Part shown: piece by piece, positions 10,001-25,000 of the stretch
Layout: each line of letters opens with the position of its first letter
Numbering within the stretch: the stretch's first letter is position 1
Origin: Mimachlamys varia
Taxonomy: Eukaryota > Mollusca > Bivalvia > Pectinida > Pectinidae
Direction: 5' to 3'
NCBI GenBank assembly: GCA_947623455.1
Contig: OX392529.1
Coordinates: forward strand, 60,593,186 to 60,657,185
DNA length: 64,000 nt
The notes under the pieces: generated by a model
Database searches by the model: none
The model's input: the letters and a program-made list of their open reading frames with translations, nothing else
Told to the model about the DNA's origin: nothing
Program-made: the position numbers and the translations under genes

Positions 10001-13000
10001 ATTGGTCTGTCTGGTGATCGGAGAGGTCATTGATCTGTCTGGTGAACGGAGAGGTCATTGGTCTGTCTGTTGATCGGAGAGGTCATTGATCTGTCTGGTG
10101 ATCAGAGAGGTCATTGATCTGTCAGGTGATCAGAGAGGTCATTGATCTGTCTGATGATCAGAGAGGTCATTGATCTGTCTGGTGATCGGAGAGGTCACTG
10201 ATCTGTCAGGTGATCAGAGAGGTCATTGATCTGTCTGGTGATCAGAGAGGTCATTGATCTGCCTGGTGAACGGAGAGGTCATTGGTCTGTCTGGTGATCA
10301 GAGAGGTCATTGATCTGTCTGGTGATCAGAGAGGTCATTGATCTGTCAGGTGATCAGAGAGGTCATTGATCTGTCTGATGATCGGAGAGGTCATTGATCT
10401 GTCTGGTGATCGGAGAGGTCACTGATCTGTCAGGTGATCAGAGAGGTCATTGATCTGTCTGGTGATCAGAGAGGTCAAGGCAGATGTTAATTCACATACA
10501 GGTTAAGGGAACTCATAATTATGATCATGAGTGGATGAGTAACTAGTATGGTTCTAGTTGTTTGCAAAAATCATATTAACCATAAGGCATTTATATAAAA
10601 AATTTCATTGTCACTGGCATTCCAAACTCTATAAAAAAAGTGACGAAAAGTCTGTAGAGTTATAACTAGGATTGAAGTTTTTACATCAGAGAATGAGATT
10701 GTGGGAGTACTGTATGTGCTTTAGAATTTCAAGCTGTGCACATGTACAGTAGAATAATTCAGAAATTCCATTACGATGTTAAATTCCATATCAGTAAATT
10801 GAATTCGGTGGTATGTATATAAGACCTGAGTAAATATACAGGTGATTGTTGTGTGTATTGTGACTGAAGTAATGGACCTGTAGATGAGCGGTGCAGGCAT
10901 TGTCTGGTATTGATCATGGGACAATACTAACACCTCCTTTGTGTATGTAGTACAATTGTACATCTGTCCACAGCCCAGGCAGTGCACATCGCTCAACACT
11001 GCCTATAATATTGACGGTGCACGAAATACAGATATTCTCAGGTTTTGCACTAACCATCAATTTAAAATTATGCAATACCTCATTATATTCCTCCATTATT
11101 TAAGTCCGGCAAAGAACTTCTGCTTTGCAAAAGCTGAATTCTTGAAACAGAAGAAGATAATATGAGCTGCTGTAATCAAAAGAGTCCTATTTTATGCTGT
11201 TTAGATTAAGGCAATTTTCTCTTGAGAACGATATGATAAAGTAAAAATACATTTAAGTTGGGTCCGGAAAATGCTGAAAAATTTGCAAAAAATGTAGTAC
11301 AGTATTATCTAGTGATTTGTTTTTGTCGATATTTCTCAACTTTTCTGTAAGGCAGGTTGTAGTCATTACAAAATAACTGCCAGAAGTGTGGCATCCGAGC
11401 TACAAGGCACTGACTACCAGGTCTTAGGCATGTGTCGGGGTACATAGGACTTTCATTATATTACTACTGGATCGAGTACAGGGATACAATCCAACATGAT
11501 GACGACTGACTAACAAGAAATTGCAACCTTAAAAGCTGGAAGTGTGTACTCAGATTAAATAAAAACACCAATAATAAATTATAAAATTTCAACAGAAATG
11601 AGATTGTTTATCATTCTATGAGAAAATATACATTTGTACATGCATGTATACTGAAAAAGTACATAGTTGACTATCCTTCTAACAAGGAGATGTGACTTCA
11701 TGTTCATGTCACGACCGACTCTCATCCTGTCTGGTCCGACAGGTAAATGTAGTGACAATATAGGTGTGAGAATACTCGGGTATAGGTCTATCTGTAATTG
11801 AGATACAATGTATATAAGTATTTTTAAGTGTAATTGAGATACAATGGATATAAGTATATATATTTAAGTGTAATTGAGATACATTGTATATAAGTATATT
11901 TAAGTGTAATTGAGATACAATGTATATAAGTATATTTAAGTGTAATTGAGATACAATGTATATAAGTATATTTAGTGTAATTGAGATACAATGTATATAA
12001 GTATATTTAAGTGTAATTGAGATACAATGTATATAAGTATATTTAGTGTAATTGAGATACAATGTATGTAAGTATATTTAAGTGTAATTGAGATACAATG
12101 TATATAAGTATATTTAAGTGTAATTGAGATACAATGTATATAAGTATATTTAAGTGTAATTGAGATACAATGTATATAAGTATATTTAAGTGTAATCGAG
12201 ACGTCAGGCTGAGGTGTTCAGGTACATGTCTCACGTTACCTATTTTGGGTGGCATTTAATTGACATCCTGTTCCTACCCTCTCTGTACTATAAAACATTT
12301 GTCTTCCTGCCAATTAACAACTGTTGAAACTGTCCTGGGTTTGTACGATCTATACAATTTTAACATGGTCATCTATCAATCTATCCAATTGTCAGGAAAT
12401 GTCGGAGCTTAACTTTTTATTAGATTTAAAATTCAACCAAATGCTTGGTAGACACTAAGACAGTGTCATGTATCATTTTCTTTGTGTTGTATTTTGTCCT
12501 GGATTTTTGATTGAGAAGTAATACTTTATGGTTAGCCATAGTACTGTACTATTATGTAAATTCCAAAGTAAACATGTTGATTCATTAACTGCTTTGAATC
12601 TGAAACAAAAAATGGAAGGTACCGCATTTGAGGCGACAAATACTGATTTCCTTGTGATACCTGGTCCTGCAGTGTGTATCGTTAAGATCATAACTAAACT
12701 AAAAATATAGAAGTCAAGTTAGTATTATATGCTTTACATTGAATTCATTTGTGTAGGAAAACAACATATTGACTTTCACCAAATAATATTTCTTCAGTGT
12801 ACAATTGTTGTGTAAACCATGGTCTATTTGTTTACTTCTACATGTGTACATGTCGTGTGGAATTTCAATGTTAACAAGGTGTGACTCACTATAAACCACA
12901 CATAGGTAACTACTTCCTAAGACCCTATTTTTGTGAATTGACAGATTGAATGTCTAACCCTCCCTCCAACATGAGCCATTGACCTTGTCCTTCCCAGCTC

Positions 13001-16000
13001 TGTGGGTGATAAAGGTGTAAACTCTTTGTTAGTCATTTAAATGGGAGCTATCTACATGCATATCTGACTATTCAGGAAAGGTAGTACTCATTGATTTGTA
13101 GAAATGCCTGGCCGTCAAATAAAAATAGGCCATCTTAAATACTTGACCCTAATATTAGCGTAGCACCTTTTGTCAGCCATCGCACATGAGTGACTCGAGA
13201 AGCTTGTTTAGCTTGGCGAGACTTTGTGGGTAATCTTTTTAACCTCTGGGCCTGGTTTAAATTCAACAGTGTGTTACAGGGTAGTCTGATAGGTTAGATA
13301 ATTGATCAAAGATATTTGTAATACTATCAGAAAAGAAATTGACTTTCGTGACATGCACCCCCGAGGTATGACACAGATACCGGTGAAATAAAGGGTAGAA
13401 TTGTATGGTAGATTTGTATTACTCATGTAAAATACCTGATCTCGACTTTAAGTCCCTAGGTGCATGTGTATAAGAGTTTAAATCTAGACTAAATAGGATT
13501 GCTTATAGATTTTCTGAACTCTTATATTACATTGTAATAACATATACCCTTAGTTTTCTAACAGTTATCTCTATGTCCAGGATAAAACTACCGCTTAGTC
13601 AACATTACAAGCAATGTTATATGCAGATATATATCCTTGTAAATATAGTATTTCCCTGTAAACAATAACTACTTGTCAATTGTAAACTTTTTATGAGAAA
13701 GAGAATCTTGTACTGGCTGTGTTACAATGGGAGGTCCGGATCCTGTTTTTGTATGAATGGTAATACGTTATACCTGATATGTGATTTAACGTGATATTGC
13801 ATGTCAGAAGAAATAACAAGGGGACACAATATAATATATATAATAGCCTGTTAGAAGACATGTTACCCCGGGTCAGTGTGCTGTTAAACCATTTATACAT
13901 GTATAGCAGGAAACTTAACTTAACTGACAACTACAAAAATATCTTGTGTTTCTGATACAAGGACACAATAAAACTGATATATTCTTATCAGTTTATGTTT
14001 GCATGCACCTTAAAGGCCCAATATACGTAGCTTCAGGAAATTTTTCGTAATTCTGAAAAATTTTGAAAAAAAATCCAGTTGATAACCAGGCAAAAATAAG
14101 CCTGAAACGAAGTAAACCTGTGCGGTAACTAACAAGAAACTCTTGACAGAAAAATCCAAAGAATTGAAAATAACTCAGGTGGGGCCCACTTCAACAATAA
14201 ACCGAAGGTAGAAGGCGGTTCGAAATGGACGCATGTTTACAAATACCGAGTTTCAACTGCTGCTGTACCGGTAACCGCGTAAGAATTTATCTTGAATATT
14301 GCTGATACCACTTAATCTTAAAATCTATAAATATAAAAAGGTATAAGGCTTGATTTCCGGTTCAAGTTTTGCCGAAAGTTACGTATATTGGGCCTTTAAT
14401 ATTGTAAACAAAGATAAACTGATATGTTTATTGAAATTTTGTCAAGAAAATTAACATATGTAATGTACATTTTGACAGGAAATTCATAGGAAAATACTTC
14501 TTAGACCCTATACTATGCTATACATGTACATGTTTCACAAGTCTCAAGTTTCATCATTTGACCTTTGTGTGATTTGTGACAACCTTATATATATAGAGTA
14601 TATGATGTACTGGCTTTCAGTTTGTACTTTTGTACAATGATGTCATTTGTCGTTAAATGTTTTGTTCGGGATCAGAAACAGAATGTACATGACTTTGATA
14701 TGAATGTTATGACTTTAACTTTAAAATGATAATTTATAACTACCCAGCTAGTGATGGTTGACGGAAGTTATACAGCTGTTATTTAAATACATCAACTAAA
14801 GTTGTTTGGAATCCTGTGTGTATGTGTTTGGTAAATGTAGGAACATCGCTGTTTGATATCAGGGTCAGCCTGCTGTAGTAATGGCTGATTAAGGCTGATT
14901 TTACTGAATACAAACCTCCTTGACCCCAATGACAGGTTCAGTTACAGCAGTGCTATAATTGTTATTCTCTACACGCCTGGAACTCTGGTTCAAATGGTCA
15001 CTGCATTAATAATGAGTTTTGTCCGCAGTATATGATAGCCCCCATGTCTCTGATGTTTAAAGAAATGACAGGCAGATAACTTTATATGGATTAATCATAT
15101 CAGTGTTAATTCGAGAGCTCAATCTGTAATAACCTCATGAACTCAAATAACAGTACAGTGCATTCCTCTTTATATCATGTTGCATTTGTCGGACAAAAAC
15201 ATGATATTAACAGGAATGTGGCATTAAAAGAAATACAGTATGTTTTCCCACTAAATCTTTTGCATTTAATTTCAATCTTTCTTAAACTAAAAGTAAACTG
15301 TTCAATGTACATATGAAGATGTTTTAATCCAGTATTTTATTAAAAAATAATTATTTTTGTTATTTCTTATTTTGTGACTCTCCATCACTGGGCCACAAGG
15401 GTGCACATGAGGCCAATATACATACAGGTAGGGTATACATACGTAGTCGCCAGGTACTGTCTACAGGTCAGTGTCTTCTGGAGGCTCTAGTCCAGATCTT
15501 TCAGCCATTACAGGGCATCCTAAAGATATGGTTATGATTATTGAAAATTGAAAATAGAGATGTGGAACATATGGTTCCTGATCTGAGCTAGAGCGTTGGT
15601 GTACTGGTAAATTAAGGCACTATCTAGTTATTGATCCTGGTAGAGGAGTCTCCAAAGGGTTATGTCAGGATAACTGTTTAGTACTCATATTCATAGCTCT
15701 CCATATATGGTTCCATTGACAAGGGTTCAAATGGGAAAAATGCTAACTAAGCCAGGTTTAAAGAGCTGAAGTTGTTTACATTTATATCTATTTGGGAATC
15801 TGTAAACTTCGTAGAATTTTTTGACTGAACATCATTTTTTTTTTTTGAATTTTGAAGAGTACAATGTCACTGAATATGTTTTCAAATATGGAGTAATCCC
15901 AAAGAAAACGTGTGCCTATATATAAGGAAATCTGGAGACATACCATTGGGCCCTAGCTGGAGTACAGGACACAGTGATGTGGACACCTCCTGGCTGTCTA

Positions 16001-19000
16001 TATATTGCTGTATAGTAAACAAACTGTCAATAACATCAGACTCATTATTCATGCTGGCTGAGTGAGTCAGCGCTGCAGTGGTGGGATGTAGAGTAACATA
16101 GTGGGATCTACAGTAACAGATTAATGGTCCTGGAGTAAGACACCCTGGAGTGAATAGTAACACTGAAACTGAGGTTTATAGTAACATTGGTACACAAGTA
16201 GTAACATTATCATTGGAGTGAATAGTAACACTGAAACTGAGGTTTATAGTAACATTGGTACACAAGTAGTAACACTATCACTGGAGTGAATAGTAACACT
16301 GGTACACAAGTAGTAACACTATCACTGGAGTGAATAGTAACACTGGTACACAAGTAGTAACACTATCACTGGAGTGAATAGTAACACTGGTACACAAGTA
16401 GTAACACTATCACTGGAGTGAATAGTAACACTGGTACACAAGTCGTAACATTATCATTGCAGTGAATAGTAACACTGAAACTGAAGTTAATAGTAACACT
16501 GGTACACAAGTAGTAACACTATCACTGGAGTGAATAGTAACAATGGTACACAAGTCGTAACATTATCATTGCAGTGAATAGTAACACTGAAACTGAAGTT
16601 AATAGTAACACTGGTACACAAGTAGTAACACTATCACTGGAGTGAATAGTAACACTGGTACACAAGTCGTAACATTATCATTTCAGTGAATAGTAACACT
16701 GATACTGGGGTAAATTATAATAACACAGTTGGTACCTGAGTAAATAGTAGCACTACTAGGTATACTGGAATCTATAGATGAACAAGTATTGCACTAGTGA
16801 CATAACCAGTGTAGTGACACTGGCCAGTCTAAATGGAAGGGTACAGGGAGATTCCAGCTGATCTGTAGATCCAGACCAATTCTGTAGTGTTATAGTCTTG
16901 ACTCGGGATGTATAGGTCTGGGGAGGGTGATGGTAGGAAGGGCAGGTTTAATCGGGTAGTTTACAGGTGCTTCATGTTTACATTACATAGATAAATACTT
17001 GAGGAGATTTAATATCTACAGCTATGTTGGTAAACAGCACAGGTATACACCATTGTCCCTCTCCGATAATCCTAAGCCCCTTGGTCACTGCTGGGCAGGT
17101 GTGGAGTAGGCAAAATTGGTAGTTTATTACGTTGTAGGGTAAACATATAGCCGACCAAAAGGCCTACATAAATATACATATAGTCGGGTGTTTATGGTAC
17201 AAGATGGCTTATACTTGACAGACACACAGGTACAAAAGTATACACAGTATATAAAGCTGATATAACATATGTGCTAGTACCCTGGCAGAACTCCGACCTC
17301 TGTAGGTTGTGACCATTTGTTCTTGCACTGTCAGAAGGTTGCATAAAAATTATATTCTGTGTATACGTTTGAAGGTCATTTTGAAAGTGGATTTTAATCC
17401 TGAAATCCTACTCAAGGAATGTTAACATTTACTGTTCTTTTTCAGGGAGATTAATGGTCATGTAATATAGTATCAATTGTTTAAGTCATGCTTACGCTAA
17501 AGCTGCAACTTTGTAGAAATGCTGACATGTGATATACATATGTACTATCTGTATCTCTTTACCAAGGTTACCTTTAAACAATATCTTTAGAATTTGTTTT
17601 GATAAACATCAGGTCCAGCACAATTAAGTTTTACCCCAGGTGTAAGGTGTTATACTGGAAATTTGATCAATAAACAGCACTCATGATAATTAATTGTTGT
17701 TAAAATCACTTTCCTAACTATTTAATGGCTGCATCATTCATAATGTTGTCAAATCTCTTAATTGTATCAGAAATAATTCATTGATAGGAAAATATTTTTA
17801 AAGTTTAAATAGTTATTTTTGTGAGAACCATGTATTATGGGCGGTTCACATGCTTGGTGTCTGTTAGTCACACATATAGCTACATGTAAACAGTATATCT
17901 AGTTGCCTGATTCACAGACTTTTTTTCTGTGTATGTACTCTATAAAGCTACATGACACCATATGTAATGACCAATTACAGATACATGTACCTTCTTGACA
18001 CTTTCGATTTTCCCTAAAAAAAGTGCGCACTATACGCGAGAAATTACGGTAAGTGTCTACTGTGATGCGTACTGCCCGCATACTGCCCGTAGTCGTAGTG
18101 AATGGCCTCCACACTTGAGGTTTGTAAGATGTTAGCTAGCTCGTTAACAGTTATTCTTAGTAATGGAGATTGATACTATACCTGTACAGTATTATTTATC
18201 TGTATTGTTGATGGACTAGTCTACCATGGTCAATATATTGTCAGCTTATAAGGTAGATGTATATATTTAAAGACGGCTGTTCCATTTTAATTGTTACCTC
18301 TCTTATGCATAATTTGTCCCGTGCTCCCCACCACCACTTCCTTTTTACATCTCCCTTGATACATTTGTACCTCATCCTTTTTACATCTCCCTTGATACAT
18401 TTGTACCTCATCCTTTTTACATCTCCCTTGATACATTTATACCTCATCCTTTTTACATCTCCCTTGATACATTTATACCTCATCCTTTTTGCATTTCCCT
18501 TGATACATTTGTACCTCATCCTTTTTGCATCTCCCTTGATACATTTATACCTCATCCTTTTTACATCTCCCTTGATACATTTATACCTCATCCTTTTTGC
18601 ATTTCCGTTGATACATTTGTACCTCATCCTTTTTGCATCTCCCTTGATATATATACCTCATCCTTTTTACATCTCCCTTGATACATTTGTACCTCATCCT
18701 TTTTACATCTCCCTTGATACATTTATACCTCATCCTTTTTACATCTCCCTTGATATATATACCTCATCCTTTTTACATCTCCCTTGATACATTTGTACCT
18801 CATCCTTTTTACATCTCCCTTGATACATTTATACCTCATCCTTTTTACATCTCCCTTGATATACATACCTCATCCTTTTTACATCTCCCTTGATACATTT
18901 GTACCTCATCCTTTTTACATCTCCCTTGATACATTTGTACCTCATCCTTTTTACATCTCCCTTGATACATTTGTACCTCATCCTTTTTACATCTCCCTTG

Positions 19001-22000
19001 ATACATTTGTACCTCATCCTTTTTACATCTCCCTTGATACGTTTGTACCTCATCCTTTTTACATCTCCCTTGATACATTTATACCTCATCCTTTTTACAT
19101 CTCCCTTGATACGTTTATACCTCATCCTTTTTACATCTCCCTTGATATATATACCTCATCCTTTTTACATCTCCCTTGATACATTTATACCTCATCCTTT
19201 TTACATCTCCCTTGATACGTTTGTACCTCATCCTTTTTACATCTCCCTTGATACATTTATACCTCATCCTTTTTACATCTCCCTTGATATATATACCTCA
19301 TCCTTTTTACATCTCCCTTGATACATTTATACCTCATCCTTTTTACATCTCCCTTGATACGTTTGTACCTCATCCTTTTTACATCTCCCTTGATACATTT
19401 ATACCTCATCCTTTTTACATCTCCCTTGATATATATACCTCATCCTTTTTACATCTCCCTTGATACATTTATACCTCATCCTTTTTACATCTCCCTTGAT
19501 ACGTTTGTACCTCATCCTTTTTACATCTCCCTTGATACATTTATACCTCATCCTTTTTACATCTCCCTTGATACGTTTGTACCTCATCCTTTTTACATCT
19601 CCCTTGATACATTTGTACCTCATCCTTTTTACATCTCCCTTGATACATTTGTACCTCATCCTTTTTACATCTCCCTTGATACATTTGTACCTCATCCTTT
19701 TTACATCTCCCTTGATACATTTGTACCTCATCCTTTTTACATCTCCCTTGATACGTTTGTACCTCATCCTTTTTACATCTCCCTTGATACGTTTGTACCT
19801 CATCCTTTTTACATCTCCCTTGATACGTTTGTACCTCATCCTTTTTACATCTCCCTTGATACATTTGTACCTCATCCTTTTTACATCTCCCTTGATACAT
19901 TTGTACCTCATCCTTTTTACATCTCCCTTGATACATTTGTACCTCATCCTTTTTACATCTCCCTTGATACATTTATACCTCATCCTTTTTACATCTCCCT
20001 TGATACGTTTGTACCTCATCCTTTTTACATCTCCCTTGATACATTTGTACCTCATCCTTTTTACATCTCCCTTGATACATTTGTACCTCATCCTTTTTAC
20101 ATCTCCCTTGATACATTTGTACCTCATCCTTTTTACATCTCCCTTGATACATTTGTACCTCATCCTTTTTACATCTCCCTTGATACGTTTGTACCTCATC
20201 CTTTTTACATCTCCCTTGATACGTTTGTACCTCATCCTTTTTACATCTCCCTTGATACGTTTGTACCTCATCCTTTTTACATCTCCCTTGATACATTTGT
20301 ACCTCATCCTTTTTACATCTCCCTTGATACATTTGTACCTCATCCTTTTTACATCTCCCTTGATACATTTGTACCTCATCCTTTTTACATCTCCCTTGAT
20401 ATATATACCTCATCCTTTTTACATCTCCCTTGATACATTTGTACCACATCCTTTTTACATCTCCCTTGATACATTTGTACCTCATCCTTTTTACATCTCC
20501 CTTGATACATTTGTACCTCATCCTTTTTGCATCTCCCTTGATACATTTGTACCTCATCCTTTTTACATCTTCCTTCATACATTTGTACCTCATCCTTTTT
20601 ACATCTCCCTTGATACATTTGTACCTCATCCTTTTTACATCTCCCTTGATACATTTGTACCTCATCCTTTTTACATCTCCCTTGATACATTTATACCTCA
20701 TCCTTTAAACCTTTACAATGCCAACATTTTGCTGGAAAACAGCAATGCTGACAGTGTATATTGAAATTTTTCTCTGCATAATGGTCCTTGATACTGTTTG
20801 TGATATACAATTTACTGAGTTATGATCTGATAACCTAATTAAGTACTACTCAAAACCAAGATGTGAATCCTTTAATCATTTTGAGCAAACAGATGGTGAC
20901 AGGCACAACACAAAGTCTATATCGTTTAGTACAACCCTACTGTCCTTAAAGCTTGGGGTGATCATTTCAGAGGATCATGATTTCTAATTCTAAATAATTC
21001 CAAAAATGTCAGTATCCAAATGTTGTTCAAATAAGGTGTTTTTATAAAAATGATGACGTTCTGTCTGTGATCAACAACCCCCGCTAGCTATATAGATGAT
21101 ATTTATTTTGAAATTGCTATATCTTCAGGACGATATTATAAAAAGTTTGTAATTCTATCTCCAGTATAACCTTCAAGTTGTCATGTTGAAGTATGGATCT
21201 TATTAGCACTGCATGTGACATGCAGCAGCAAAATTGATTTTTCTGAACACCACAATCATGGAAGTTTGGTTATAAATTCAGTGTATTGTGCCATCAGTTA
21301 GATATAGTTAATGTTTTGTTTCTTGTCTGTTAAAGCTACAACACAGAGTGGCAGGTGAAAAACTTAAAACCTGAGTTTTGTAGTCACATCAATCATTTGT
21401 TAACAGGGAAGGGTGGGATATACATTGATAAATCTCCTGCTATTTATACAATAGGTGGAGGTTCAAGTTTACATTTACAATGTGTTTTGAATACTCTTTG
21501 TATGTACAATGTAGTTCAAACTTTAGATATCAGGTGTTTACAAAGTTACAGTGTGTGGTGGAATTCTGATGTCCTTCATTGGTCTAAAAACAAAAAATCA
21601 GAATTAGAATTGTTTGGGAATGGCCAGAGTTTCATGTACACAGATCTAGTATTGTATTGGGTACTTAGAATGTACCTTTATGGTCAAGAGTAGAAGAAAT
21701 AAATATTTTTGTGTTTCGGAATACACAGTTTCAGAAACACAAATAAACAGAGCAGTTTCACCGCTGGTCTGACTTTTCTTGCCTTCAGCAATTTTCACTT
21801 AGAGTATCATTGATTGTTGCTTTTGGAATCTGTTGTTGATATTTTTATGGTGTTCAACTGCGAAATCTTTGGATAATCAATCTACCCCCAGAAAAAGCTT
21901 TTAACATGTGACTCATGATAGTGAGTTACTGCAGGTATTCTAATGATTTCAGTTATTGTACAGACAGACACGATGATCATACTATACAGTATAGTAGGTA

Positions 22001-25000
22001 CTACTGTCGTACATACATGTACATGGTTTATAAATTCTGTATATTTAATGACTAACTGCTACGTTAATGTCTTGCCTTTGATATAAAAAATCTATCTTTT
22101 GAAAAGTTAATCCTAATTTAGTGAAATACATGTTGAATATCCATGTATTAATCACATGTTTTAACAGCACTGACTTGTACATGTTAAGCAGTATTCAGGC
22201 CTGTGTCATGAAACTGCTCGGACTCTTGTACCATTGATAAATTGAAAATATTTCACATTTCTTCAATGACTTGAAAGAGTTTTGTGACTAAACTTTGTGA
22301 ATTTTACTTTTAACTATTGTCAAGAGAGAAGCTGGTTAAACTCAGAAAAACAAAGAAAAACCTATGCCTCAGAAAGAACAAGAGAATAACGGATTTCATG
22401 AAAGAACAAGAACTACAAAAATTAATTAAGTTATAACAAAACAAAGGTGGACATGGAATAGTTAGACAATAAACACCACTCAGAGCCGGGGGCTGTCAGA
22501 CCAACACGGGTGGCAGCTCCCCACCACTCAGAGCCGGGGCTGTCAGACAGCTCCCCACCACTCAGAGCCACGGGGCTGTCAGACAGCTCCCCACCACTCA
22601 GAACCACGGGGCTGTCAGACAGCTCCCCACCACTCAGAGCCACGGGGCTGTCAGACAGCTCCCCACCACTCAGAACCACAGGGCTGTCAGACAGCTCCCC
22701 TCCACTCAGAGCCACAGAACTGTCAGACAGCTCCCCTCCACTCAGAGCCACGGGGCTGTCAGACAGCTCCCCTCCACTCAGAACGACGGGGCTGTCAGAC
22801 AGCTCCCCTCCACTCAGAGCCAGGGGGCTGTCAGACATCTCCCCTCCACTATCAGTACACTGAAGACTCGGCCTTCTCTGCAATATTCATGTTTTGTGGC
22901 ACCATTAGACAATAAACACCAGGGCGCTACAGGAGAAATGTTCTGACAGTCTACTGACATCTACTGGTGATAAAGAAGTTTCACAATCCTGGGATCACAC
23001 AATCTATAGATCTGTTACATGGTAGCTGGGAATGTGTGGGAGTTGATCGTGAGAAGGTGGGGGTGGGGGTACAGGGAATGAGTGGGAGTTGATCAGGAGA
23101 AGGTTGGGGTGGGGGTAGAGGGAATGTGTGGGAGTTGATCGTGAGAAGGTAGGGGTGGTGGTACAGGGAATGTGTGGGAGTTGATCGTGAGAAGGTGGGG
23201 GTGGGGGTACAGGGAATGTGTGGGAGTTGGTCATGAGAAGGTGGGGGTGGGGGTACAGGGAATGTGTGGGAGTTGATCAGGAGAAGGTGGGGGTGGGGGT
23301 ACAGGGAATGTGTGGGAGTTGATCAGGAGAAGGTGGGGGTAGGGGTACAGGGAATGTGTGGGAGTTGATCATAAGAAGGTAGGGATGGGGGTACAGAGGA
23401 TGTGTAGGAGTTGATCATGAGAAGGTGGGGGTGGGGGTAGAGGGAATGTGTGGGAGTTGATCGTGAGAAGGTGGGGGTGGGGGTACAGGGGATGTGTGGG
23501 AGTTGATCGTGAGAAGGTGGGGGTGGGGGTAGAGGGAATGTGTGGGAGTTGATCAGGAGAAGGTGGGGGTGGGGGTACAGGGGATGTGTGGGAGTTGATC
23601 GTGAGAAGGTGGGGTTGGGGGTACAGGGAATGTGTGGGAGTTGATCGTGAGAAGGTGGGGGTGGGGGTACAGGGGATGTGTGGGAGTTGATCATGAGAAG
23701 GTGGGGATGGGGGTAGAGGGAATGTGTGGGAGTGGATCGTGAGAAGGTGGGGGTGGGGGTACAGAGGATGTGTAGGAGTTGATCATGAGAAGGTGGGGGT
23801 GGGGGTAGAGGGAATGTGTGGGAGTTGATCGTGAGAAGGTGGGGGTGGGGGTAGAGGGAATGTGTGGGCTTTGATCGTGAGAAGGTGGGGGTGGGGGTAC
23901 AGGGGATGTGTGGGAGTTGATCGTGAGAATGTGGGGATGGGGGTACAGGGAATAAGTGGGAGTTGATCGTGAGAAGGTGGGGGTGGGGGTACAGGGAATG
24001 TGTGGGAGTTGATCAGGAGAAGGTGGGGGTGGGGTACAGGGAATGTGAGGGAGTTGATCGTGAGAAGGTGGGGTTGGGGGTAGAGGGAATGTGTGGAAGT
24101 TGATTGTGAGGAGGTTGGGGTGGTGGTACAGGGGATAAGTGGGAGTTGATCGTGAGAAGGTGGGGGTGGGGGTACAGGGAATGTGTTGGAGTTGATCGTG
24201 AGAAGGTGGGGGTGGGGGTAGAGGGGATGTGTGGGAGTTGATTGTGAGAAGGTGGGGGTGGGGGTACAGGGAATGTGTGGGAGTTGATCGTGAGAAGGTG
24301 GGGGTGGTGGTACAGGGAATGTGTGGGAGTTGGTCATGATAGGTGGGGGTGGGGGTACAGGGAATGTGTGGGAGTTGATCGTGAGAAGGTGGGGGTGGGG
24401 GTACAGGGAATGTGTGGGAGTTGGTCATGAGAAGGTGGGGGTGGGGGTACAGGGAATGTGTGGGAGTTGATCGTGAGAAGGTGGGGGTGGGGGTACAGGG
24501 AATGTGTGGGAGTTGATCGTGAGAAGGTGGGGGTACAGGGAATGTGTGGGAGTTGATCGTGAGAAGGTGGGGGTGGGGGTACAGGGAATGTGTGGGAGTT
24601 GATCAGGAGAAGGTGGGGGTGGTGGTACAGGGAATGTGTGGGAGTTGATCGTGAGAAGGTGGGGGTACAGGGAATGTGTGGGAGTTGATTGTGAGAAGGT
24701 GGGGGTGGGGTACAGGGAATGTGTGGGAGTTGATCAGGAGAAGGTGGGGGTGGTGGTACAGGGAATGTGTGGGAGTTGGTCATGAGAAGGTGGGGGTGGG
24801 AGTACAGGGGATGTGTGGGAGTTGATTGTGAGAAGGTGGGGGTGGGGTACAGGGAATGTGTGGGAGTTGATCATGAGAAGGTGGGGATGGTGGTACAGGG
24901 AATGTGTAGGAGTTGATCATGAGAAGGTGGGGATGGGGGTACAGGGAATGTGTGGGAGTTGATTGTGAGAAGGTGGGGGTGGGGTACAGGGAATGTGTGG

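Noticed and set aside
19460..20764. 434-codon forward ORF (repeat LILFTSPLIHLY) and matching reverse ORFs
   Set aside because: They are generated by a stop-free 36-bp tandem repeat, open in several frames on both strands at once, inside CLASP intron 1. There is no unique start, no splice logic and no known domain.
21355..21693. 112-codon forward ORF in intron 1
   Set aside because: It is the longest non-repeat ORF outside the exons, but there is no recognisable domain, start context or splice signal. Kept only as a note.
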